A DNA stretch of 64,000 bases from Bacillota bacterium (GTDB taxonomy: Bacteria; Bacillota_A; Clostridia; Lachnospirales; Lachnospiraceae), in NCBI GenBank assembly GCA_023407175.1, contig JAEYMU010000025.1, positions 270,141-334,140 on the forward strand, in the 5' to 3' direction. The position numbers and the translations under genes are program-made. Positions 54,156-61,001 of the stretch are shown here, piece after piece (position 1 is the first letter of the stretch; every line of letters starts with the position of its first letter). The notes under the pieces were generated by a model. It ran no database searches. It saw only the letters and a program-made list of their open reading frames with translations, and was not told the origin of the DNA.

Positions 54156-56321
54156 ATGTACCTAAGGTATTTACAGATTATAAATTATAAGAATCTTAAA
54201 GCTACTCGTTTTGAATTTCTGCCGGGATCAAATACGATCATTGGCGAAAATGATTCTGGAAAATCTAACGCTATGACCGCATTACGCATATTGCTTGATG
54301 ACACATATTACTACAATTCAAAACGATTAAAGGAATCGGATTTTTCAGATATATTGGGTGATTGGAGAGGACACTGGATAATTATATCTGCATATTTTGA
54401 TGGTATTACCTCTGATGAACAGCAGGAAGAAGTATGTAAAGAAATCACTCCGCAAACAGAAGATGAAAATTTTTTAAAATCTTATATACGCTGTGATGGG
54501 TCTAATTATGGTACAGTAACTCTCTATATTCGTCCCGGAAAGGCTAAACGCAAAGAACTCTCTGAAGCACAAACTCCAGAGGAATTTAAAGAACTTATAT
54601 CCGGTTTGACGCTATCAGATTATGATTTTTATTATACAGCACGTTCTCAAGCTGACTTTACAAATTCTGAAGTGTACAAAAATATAGTAGGAGACATTTC
54701 AAATCATCAATATGCTAATCCCGATAACGATGATATGGCCTTACTTGGAACTTCAATAAATATCATAGATATTTGGAAGCATGTTTCAGTTGTTTTTATT
54801 GATGCACTACGTGATGTTCAGACAGAATTACATAAACAAAAAAATCCCATCAGAAGAATTGTTGATACAGTTCAATCTGAAATAGCAGCATCAGATATAA
54901 ATAGTATCAGAGAACAAATACGTAAACTAAATGCAACTATTTCAACTATAAAAGAGGTTGCAAATATTGGAAACCAAATAAATGATAAATTGCGTGAAAT
55001 GATTGGAATGGTCTATTCCCCAAACATTTCATTAGAATCTCAGTTGAAAGATGATATGGATGCTCTATCCAAATACCTTACTATGCTTCCTTCAAGCCAT
55101 AACGATATTGATGAATTGGGATTAGGTCATTTAAACATAATCTATATTGCTTTAAAATTAGTGGAGTTTGAGTTTAATCGACATCATGAGTTACTGAATA
55201 TTATGATTATTGAAGAGCCGGAGGCTCATATTCATACACATATACAAAAGACCTTGTTTGAAAATTTAAGCTTGTCAAAGGACTATACTCAAGTATTGAT
55301 GACAACCCATTCAACTCATCTTTCAGAAGTATCCGAAATCAAGCGAGTAAATGTTTTGAAGGTAACTGGAAATATTTCAACAATTATGCGCCCAACGAAT
55401 GACTTGGATTCTTTCGGTAAAAGCATTTTAAAGCTGAAATCAGTCTCACTATCCACAAGTCTGGAGCGATATTTAGACGCTAAACGTTCTGTCTTGTTGT
55501 TTTCAAAAGGGGTTATTCTGGTTGAAGGTGATGGCGAAGAAATTCTTATACCACATTTAGCTAAAAAGATATTGGGCATTACGCTTGATGAACTCGGAAT
55601 AGGATTAATTAATGTTGGCAGTGTGGGATTTGAAAATGTAGCTTGTATATTTGATGAAAAAAGGTTGCAGAGGCATTGTGCAATCATAACTGATTTTGAT
55701 GTACAAATATCCGATGCAAAACATCAAAAACCAGAGGCAGAGAAACGCGGAAAAACTAGAAAAGAAAAATTGGACAAACTGTTTACAGATAACAAATACG
55801 TAAATAGCTTTTATGCTCCGCATACATTGGAAATAGATTTTGCAAATATAAGTGGTAATCGAGCATATATTATTCCGATTATTGATATCGCCTATTCAGA
55901 GGAAGGGGTGAAGGACCCTACAAAAACTCAAGCCGCCAAAGAATTACACAATAAAAATCTTGATGGTACTGACGCTGAACGATATGATTCGATATCTATT
56001 ATAACAAATAGAATCGGTAAAGGGTGGTATGCAACTTTACTAGCGGATCAAATTGATTCTGCTACGATTATACCGGACTATATTATAGAAGCAATTGCAT
56101 TTGCCAGCCAAGATATTATCACTCAAAAAATTAAGTTTAAAATGGTTTGCTTTTCTATTGATGAGTATAAAGAAAATGAAAAGGTTATTTCTATAAAAAC
56201 CTTAGCTCATTCAGCAAAAACTAAAGAGGATGAGGTGGAAGCAATAGAAAAATTCCTTGCTGGATTTCCTAATGATATCGTCTCCAAGTTAATTATGAAC
56301 TATAAAAAGCTAGGGGTTTAA
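54156..56321 (+). CDS. gajA: OLD-family ATPase/TOPRIM nuclease (GajA-like)
   Basis: 721 aa from ATG 54156 (GAGGG upstream; 18 more codons are open 5'). ABC-type ATPase with Walker A IIGENDSGKSNAMTALRILL, Walker B MIIEEPEAHIHTH and the His of TTHSTHLSEVSE. The TOPRIM nuclease follows: EGDGEEILIPHLAKKI and the DxD of ITDFDVQIS. Longer than the ~580-aa GajA of Bacillus. With the UvrD-like helicase 1 bp downstream it forms a Gabija-type anti-phage pair. Opposite strand and AT-rich relative to the mobilisation genes, so a distinct acquisition. Confidence 0.82.
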   Translation: MYLRYLQIINYKNLKATRFEFLPGSNTIIGENDSGKSNAMTALRILLDDTYYYNSKRLKESDFSDILGDWRGHWIIISAYFDGITSDEQQEEVCKEITPQTEDENFLKSYIRCDGSNYGTVTLYIRPGKAKRKELSEAQTPEEFKELISGLTLSDYDFYYTARSQADFTNSEVYKNIVGDISNHQYANPDNDDMALLGTSINIIDIWKHVSVVFIDALRDVQTELHKQKNPIRRIVDTVQSEIAASDINSIREQIRKLNATISTIKEVANIGNQINDKLREMIGMVYSPNISLESQLKDDMDALSKYLTMLPSSHNDIDELGLGHLNIIYIALKLVEFEFNRHHELLNIMIIEEPEAHIHTHIQKTLFENLSLSKDYTQVLMTTHSTHLSEVSEIKRVNVLKVTGNISTIMRPTNDLDSFGKSILKLKSVSLSTSLERYLDAKRSVLLFSKGVILVEGDGEEILIPHLAKKILGITLDELGIGLINVGSVGFENVACIFDEKRLQRHCAIITDFDVQISDAKHQKPEAEKRGKTRKEKLDKLFTDNKYVNSFYAPHTLEIDFANISGNRAYIIPIIDIAYSEEGVKDPTKTQAAKELHNKNLDGTDAERYDSISIITNRIGKGWYATLLADQIDSATIIPDYIIEAIAFASQDIITQKIKFKMVCFSIDEYKENEKVISIKTLAHSAKTKEDEVEAIEKFLAGFPNDIVSKLIMNYKKLGV

Positions 56322-56322
56322 T

Positions 56323-58047
56323 ATGGAGGCATATAATTTTTTAATGAAACTTAACGATAATCAAAAAGGAGTCTGTCTAAGTGAAGATAATTTTATACTT
56401 ACAGCTTGTCCAGGCAGCGGAAAAACGAGGACGATAACCTATCGTCTTGCATACCTTTCTCAAAAATATAAAGCTTCTAATCTTCTTAATATTGCCATTA
56501 CGTATACCAACCAAGCTGCTGAGGAAATAGAAACTCGACTACTCGATTTGGGGATAGATACTTTTAATATCTGGACGGGAACAATTCATAGTTTTTGCTT
56601 GCAGTTTATTATCAGACCCTACGCTAACTATCATTTAAATCTTTGTAAAGGATACCAAATTATTGATGAATATATTCGAGATGAGTATATAAATAGCATT
56701 GCAGCAGAACTAAATATTACAGGCTATATTGACGAATTAAGAAATAATCCTATAATAAAAAAAAGTTACCTTGAACTGTTAAACAAAAACAAAGAAATTG
56801 ATTTTGACCTGATTTTAATATATTCACATGAACTTGTAAGTACCCATAAATTCATAGCAGAAAATATCTCTCATATAATTCGCAGCATTCATGTAGATGA
56901 ATTTCAAGATACAAATGAAGCACAATACCAAATTTTATCTTGCTTAATTCGTGAGAATCCATCTATTAATATTCTTTTTGTTGGGGATACAAATCAAGCA
57001 ATTTATACAGGTTTGGGCGGTGTTGCGAAAACAGCTAAGGAAATTCGGAATTTATACCGAGTTCCTTTTAGCGAAAAATGCTTGGATGGTTGCTATCGTT
57101 CTACACAACGCATGGTAGATTTATATATGCATTTTGAAGTGTCACCTACAGGTGTTTTTTCTGTTGCGGATTATAAAGACGAATTAGGAATAATTAAGTA
57201 TGACTGCAATATTGATAAAAGCGAATTAGTTGTTAAAATCGCAGAGATACTGAAATCTGAACTTACAAGCGGTATTCCTGAAAACGAAATTTGTATAGTT
57301 GCACCTACATGGTTTAAAATATTCCCTTTCACAAATCAGTTAAAAAAAATAATGCCTGATACGGAGTTTGATGCTCCTGACATATCGCCTATTAAACGTG
57401 ACCCACTAAACGTTTTTTATCTGATCTCAAAACTGCTTTTCACACAATATAATGGACGAATCTCTGGAAGAAAAAGGACGGCAACAGATATATTAAATAT
57501 TTTGCATATGGATTTTGGAGTATCAATTGCGGATTATGCCGATAATTATTTAGTATTAAAAGCAATTAATGCTACTCATATCAATCAAGCAGATGGTGTA
57601 TCCACAATAAAAATGGCCGTTAATAATCTATGGAATAGCCTTAAAATTAATATTGAAAATTACCCCTTACTCAAGTCTACATATCTAAACTTTTTTAATA
57701 AAATTGATAGCAGAATTAAGCAGTTTAATTTATCCTTTGATTATGTTTCGATGGAAAAATGTTTTAAGGAACGGAAAGGCATTGTTATCAATACCATTCA
57801 TGGAGTAAAGGGTGAAGAATATACTACTATGATTGGCTTTTCTCTACTTCACGGAGTCATTCCTAATTGGAGGATAACAAGGGAACCCATTTGTCATGAA
57901 GAAACTTGTAAGCTTTTATATGTCATGTGCTCTAGAGCAAAAAAAAATCTTTATTTATTTTCAGAGAATGGATATTTTACAGGTAGCCATAATCCCTATA
58001 CGGCAACAAATGAGTTGCAAATATGTGATTTCAGTTATAACCATTAG
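56323..58047 (+). CDS. gajB: UvrD/PcrA-like helicase (GajB-like)
   Basis: 574 aa. Walker A LTACPGSGKTRTITYRLAYL, motif Ia TYTNQAAEEI, motif II HVDEFQDTNEAQYQIL, motif III FVGDTNQAIYTGLGG, motif IV CYRSTQRMVDLY, motif V INTIHGVKGEEY, motif VI LYVMCSRAKKNLYLF. All helicase motifs are intact. It starts 1 bp after the nuclease stop, so the two are co-translated. In Gabija, GajB binds DNA ends or ssDNA and activates GajA (family knowledge). Confidence 0.85.
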   Translation: MEAYNFLMKLNDNQKGVCLSEDNFILTACPGSGKTRTITYRLAYLSQKYKASNLLNIAITYTNQAAEEIETRLLDLGIDTFNIWTGTIHSFCLQFIIRPYANYHLNLCKGYQIIDEYIRDEYINSIAAELNITGYIDELRNNPIIKKSYLELLNKNKEIDFDLILIYSHELVSTHKFIAENISHIIRSIHVDEFQDTNEAQYQILSCLIRENPSINILFVGDTNQAIYTGLGGVAKTAKEIRNLYRVPFSEKCLDGCYRSTQRMVDLYMHFEVSPTGVFSVADYKDELGIIKYDCNIDKSELVVKIAEILKSELTSGIPENEICIVAPTWFKIFPFTNQLKKIMPDTEFDAPDISPIKRDPLNVFYLISKLLFTQYNGRISGRKRTATDILNILHMDFGVSIADYADNYLVLKAINATHINQADGVSTIKMAVNNLWNSLKINIENYPLLKSTYLNFFNKIDSRIKQFNLSFDYVSMEKCFKERKGIVINTIHGVKGEEYTTMIGFSLLHGVIPNWRITREPICHEETCKLLYVMCSRAKKNLYLFSENGYFTGSHNPYTATNELQICDFSYNH

Positions 58048-58116
58048 CTTTTCTTTCCTAATAGTAATATTAATACTTTTCAAAAAAACAAATATATCCT
58101 ACTTTACTTGGAGAAG

Positions 58117-58149
58117 TGGGGAGCGGAGGCACGATGCCAACGCTCCCCG
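58117..58149. repeat. Hairpin between the defence pair and mobC
   Basis: GGGGAGCG / CGCTCCCC with a ~17-nt loop and no T-run on either strand. It may be a terminator or an oriT-type stem. Confidence 0.4.
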
Positions 58150-58155
58150 CCGCCG

Positions 58156-58503
58156 TTATAGCTCCACTACCGCCGTAAGCTGTTTGAGAACATCAGATAC
58201 CCGGCCCCACAACTGCGCATAATCTTTTTGCAGGGCGGTAATCTCGGATGGATAAACGCCGTAAGTATTGGCATGAATGGCAACCTGATTGAGATTATTT
58301 GCACACCTGCGTTGCAGAGAAACAAGCTCTCTGACAGGGGTAAGATCAACGTTCAGGACATAGCCATTCAAGGCCATTTTTCGTATATAGGCTCCGGCAT
58401 TGGTTATCCCTGCTTCGTCCATACGCTGATGAATGGTATTGAGTTCATCCTCCGACACCATGACATGCAGATGAATCCCACGCTTGCGTTTGTGGGCGCT
58501 CAC
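58156..58503 (-). CDS. mobC: MobC-family relaxosome protein
   Basis: 115 aa. N-terminal ribbon-helix-helix-like HVMVSEDELNTIHQRMDEAG, then AYIRKMALNGYVLNVDL and the MobC signature RRCANNLNQVAIHANTYGVY. It binds oriT with the relaxase. Overlaps the upstream small gene by 4 bp (ATGA). Confidence 0.88.
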   Translation of the reverse strand: MSAHKRKRGIHLHVMVSEDELNTIHQRMDEAGITNAGAYIRKMALNGYVLNVDLTPVRELVSLQRRCANNLNQVAIHANTYGVYPSEITALQKDYAQLWGRVSDVLKQLTAVVEL

Positions 58504-58685
58504 CGTTCCAGTTCCCGGCTCCGCTTACGCCGGGGCGGTTCCTTTACCTTATCCAGCGGTTTTTCCTCCGGGACTGGAACAGTCGGGGGAACCGGTAGAG
58601 ACGTATTGTTTGGGATGCCATCAATCATATTGCAGTTCTGTTCGGTAGAAAGCTCCGCATTGTTTAGGTAATTGTCTTTTTTCAT
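58500..58685 (-). CDS. Small hydrophilic element protein upstream of mobC
   Basis: 61 aa: Asn-rich N-terminus, Pro/Val-rich middle (LPVPPTVPVPEEKPLDKVKE), basic C-terminus (PPRRKRSRELER). AAAGAGG precedes ATG 58685. Overlap with mobC implies translational coupling. Low-complexity and of unknown function. Confidence 0.55.
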   Translation of the reverse strand: MKKDNYLNNAELSTEQNCNMIDGIPNNTSLPVPPTVPVPEEKPLDKVKEPPRRKRSRELER

Positions 58686-58708
58686 AAATAAAAATACCTC
58701 TTTCTATG

Positions 58709-58733
58709 ACTTCGGGCCAAGTTGGCCCGAAGT
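58709..58733. repeat. Element palindrome, copy 8 (perfect)
   Basis: ACTTCGGGCCAA-G-TTGGCCCGAAGT, perfect arms, between the DUF4316-like gene and the small gene before mobC. Confidence 0.95.
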
Positions 58734-58737
58734 TTTG

Positions 58738-59337
58738 TTATCTGTCCTTTTCCGTATTCTTGGAAGGAGCAGGCCGGGCGGTATTGTCCCTTGCGACCTG
58801 TTGTGCTCCCTCTGCCAGCCGGGCGGCAATGGATTTGTTTTCTCCCTGTTCCCGCAGAGTGGCATTTCTGTCGGGATTGCCGGGCGCGGCCCGAAGCTCG
58901 TAATCGTCCATTTGTTTTTCTGTCAGGGGTGCGTCATACACAAGATAGCCCCATGCCAGAAACCGCCCCTGCTCCACACTTTCCCGCTTATCAAGATTTA
59001 CATGATATAACGGGCCGTTCTCTGTTTTAGGAAAAGTGCCAATATCCACGGGCCTTTGTGTAGAATAATATCGGTAAGCCGATTTTTCAGACACGCCGTA
59101 CTCATGCTGATACTCCGAAACGCGGTTCTCATAATCCCTTACGGCAGCATCCTTATTGGTGGTATAATGGCCCCAATAAAAATCCCGCTTGCCGTTTTCC
59201 TCCGTAAACTGCCATGTAACAAAGGGCTGCGGGGCATTGGGATTTTCCGCAAGGGCAAAGCCGCGGTCATTGTTAAAGAGGACTGACCGCTTAATTTCAT
59301 AGCCATGTACCTTTTCCTTACTTGGGTTATCGCTCAT
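58738..59337 (-). CDS. DUF4316-like element protein
   Basis: 199 aa from ATG 59337 after GGAGG; six further codons are open 5'. YEIKRSVLFNNDRGFALAEN, FVTWQFTEENGKRDFYWGHY, and the C-terminal FLAWGYLVYDAPLTEKQMDD YELR region, which is the part I associate with DUF4316. Soluble, no membrane helix. Commonly found beside transfer genes in Tn1549-like elements; function unknown. The name is tentative. Confidence 0.6.
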   Translation of the reverse strand: MSDNPSKEKVHGYEIKRSVLFNNDRGFALAENPNAPQPFVTWQFTEENGKRDFYWGHYTTNKDAAVRDYENRVSEYQHEYGVSEKSAYRYYSTQRPVDIGTFPKTENGPLYHVNLDKRESVEQGRFLAWGYLVYDAPLTEKQMDDYELRAAPGNPDRNATLREQGENKSIAARLAEGAQQVARDNTARPAPSKNTEKDR

Positions 59338-59474
59338 TTTTAACCTCCATTCCATCGGGAAATGTTACGAAGTTACCCCCGGAATGAGGGGAGTAAGACA
59401 TTTATGCCTCTCCCTTCAAAAGCGGGTCTGGAAAGCCGCTGAAACCGGTACTTTTTTAGGTAAACATCGTAACG

Positions 59475-59867
59475 TTATACCCCTTTGTTTTGCCGCTTTT
59501 TTCGCATCTGTTCCCGGCTCCTGCGGCGGTTGCCCTCACACTGGCAAGCCTCTGAACAATACGCCTGACTTGTGACGGGAATAAAGGCCGCACCGCAGAC
59601 CGGGCAAATTCTCCGGGAAAGCGCGGCGTTTGATCCCGTTAGCTTTGCTTCCAGTACAGAATCCAGAGGCAGGACGGCATTTTGAAAATACTTGCAGTAT
59701 GCGCTCGTCCACCATTTGTTCAGCATGTAGCAGGGGCAGCCAAGCGGCAGACAGCCGTATTCCGGGTCATAATTGGCGCACATGCCAACCACCAGTCTGC
59801 GGATTGCCGCCCGTTCGCTCCGGGTCAGTTCACGAGCTTCCGTCGGGTCTTTTGCCATAGGCTTCAC
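59475..59867 (-). CDS. Cysteine-rich VLP-domain protein
   Basis: 130 aa. The first half has CANYDPEYGCLPLGCPCYML and AYCKYFQNAVLPLDSVLEAK, the Cys_rich_VLP pattern. The second half has a zinc knuckle CPVCGAAFIPVTSQAYCSEAC. GTG 59867 overlaps the preceding stop as GTGA, so GTG is chosen; ATG 59858 is the alternative. Both lie within or beside palindrome copy 9. Probably a zinc protein of the transfer operon. Confidence 0.7.
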   Translation of the reverse strand: MKPMAKDPTEARELTRSERAAIRRLVVGMCANYDPEYGCLPLGCPCYMLNKWWTSAYCKYFQNAVLPLDSVLEAKLTGSNAALSRRICPVCGAAFIPVTSQAYCSEACQCEGNRRRSREQMRKKRQNKGV

Positions 59868-60073
59868 TTCGGGTCAACTTGGCCCGAAGTTACCGCCTCC
59901 TTTTCCCGCGAGATTTTTGCCTCCCGGTAGCAAACGCCGACACAGGGAGCGCCGTTCCAATAGCCGCAGTTCCGGCAGGGGGAGCCTTTCGGCGGTTTAC
60001 TCACCGAACCCCGGCGCGGGGGCCGGGGCTTTTCTTTCATCATTTTTTCGTAGGGGCTGTTTGTAAAGTTCAT
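59864..60073 (-). CDS. Small Cys-containing element protein
   Basis: 69 aa. Basic Pro-rich N-terminus (KEKPRPPRRGSVSKPPKG), then CRNCGYWNGAPCVGVCYREA with four Cys, a likely zinc site, and a palindrome-encoded C-terminus TSGQVDPK. Start overlaps the DUF4366 gene stop as ATGA, so it is translated in the operon. Confidence 0.6.
   Translation of the reverse strand: MNFTNSPYEKMMKEKPRPPRRGSVSKPPKGSPCRNCGYWNGAPCVGVCYREAKISREKEAVTSGQVDPK
59866..59890. repeat. Element palindrome, copy 9, at a stop/start junction
   Basis: ACTTCGGGTCAA-C-TTGGCCCGAAGT, one mismatch. On the minus strand it encodes the TSGQVDPK end of the 69-aa protein, and its last bases form the stop and next start (GTGA). Confidence 0.9.
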
Positions 60074-60717
60074 GCTTCACCATCCCCGTCCTGATCTTCC
60101 TCCAACTCCGGCAGTTCGTTATCCTGCTCCGTATCATACAGATCAGCTTCCTCACTGTAATCAAAATCATCCTCCTGGTCAGCCTGTTCGTGCTTCGGGC
60201 GGTAAATCTTAAAATAATACCCGGCCCCGCCTCCGATCACGACAACTGCCAGCACCAGCAGGAGCATCCCCGTATTGCTTTGGGATTGCGGCGTTGTATC
60301 GGTTTCCGTGGTAGGTGTGGTATCAGGCGTAGCTTCCGGCTCCGGGGTAGATACCACCGTTTCGTTTTCCTGTGCATCGCCGGACTTTTCGGCAAGAGCT
60401 AGCAGGTCTTTTTCGGTCACGGCGTTCAGGAAATACACATTATCCGTTTCCCGTTGCAGGTCAATCACAAGATAAAACACGTTTTCATCCGGGGTGGTGA
60501 TGGTATAGAACTGCTTGCCGTCCTCGTCGGTGGCGGTATTGGCCACCGTGCCGGTTCCAGCAGGAGTAAAGGGATTGGCTTCACTCGTTGCCTCCGGGAC
60601 AGGAACCTCCGTCACTTCCGGGACTTCCTCCCCGCCGCTGGCATAGGCCACGGTGGTAAAGCAGAACATCAGGGCAAAAACGGCACAGAGCACCGCCAGC
60701 TTATGAAATTTTCTCAT
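60070..60717 (-). CDS. CD1107-family (DUF4366) mobile-element protein
   Basis: 215 aa. Signal peptide (LAVLCAVFALMFCFTTVAYA), an extracellular domain with GKQFYTITTPDENVFYLVID, a Thr/Pro-rich stalk, one membrane helix (GMLLLVLAVVVIGGGAGYYF), and an acidic cytoplasmic tail (Asp/Glu-rich). A regular member of the transfer operon, perhaps a surface part of the channel. Overlaps the DUF4315 gene by 4 bp. Confidence 0.85.
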   Translation of the reverse strand: MRKFHKLAVLCAVFALMFCFTTVAYASGGEEVPEVTEVPVPEATSEANPFTPAGTGTVANTATDEDGKQFYTITTPDENVFYLVIDLQRETDNVYFLNAVTEKDLLALAEKSGDAQENETVVSTPEPEATPDTTPTTETDTTPQSQSNTGMLLLVLAVVVIGGGAGYYFKIYRPKHEQADQEDDFDYSEEADLYDTEQDNELPELEEDQDGDGEA

Positions 60718-60983
60718 GCTTCGTTTTCCTCCTTTTCCGTATTGGCAGACTTCGGGCCAAGTTGGCCCGAAGTGAAAGGCGCTCCGCTTGGCTCACGAAG
60801 CGCCTTTAAGATGGCCGGAAGGTCGTTCAGTGGAATATCCATGCCGCGTACCGCCTCCACGATTTCCGTATTTTCAAGCTCGGTTTTCTGTTTTTCCAGT
60901 TCCCGCAGCTTGGCTTGAAACTCACTGATTTTTTCCTTTGTCTTATCAATATCCTTATTGACGCGCTCAATTTTTGCGTTCAA
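60714..60983 (-). CDS. DUF4315-family protein with a palindrome-encoded insert
   Basis: 89 aa. Coiled coil IERVNKDIDKTKEKISEFQA, LRELEKQKTELENTEIVEAV, then GMDIPLNDLPAILKAL: the DUF4315 pattern. After the domain the chain reads TSGQLGPKSANTEKEENEA, where TSGQLGPK comes from palindrome copy 10. Small cytoplasmic protein of the transfer operon; function unknown. Confidence 0.8.
   Translation of the reverse strand: MNAKIERVNKDIDKTKEKISEFQAKLRELEKQKTELENTEIVEAVRGMDIPLNDLPAILKALREPSGAPFTSGQLGPKSANTEKEENEA
60749..60773. repeat. Element palindrome, copy 10 (perfect), inside the DUF4315 gene
   Basis: ACTTCGGGCCAA-G-TTGGCCCGAAGT within the coding frame, encoding TSGQLGPK on the minus strand. Confidence 0.95.
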
Positions 60984-61001
60984 AATAGCACCTTCCTTTC
61001 G

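Noticed and set aside
58672..59010. Plus-strand frame containing FGPSWPEV and similar frames elsewhere (e.g. 53312-53503)
   Set aside because: The shared peptide is only the palindrome read in another frame; the true genes are on the minus strand with ribosome sites and domains.
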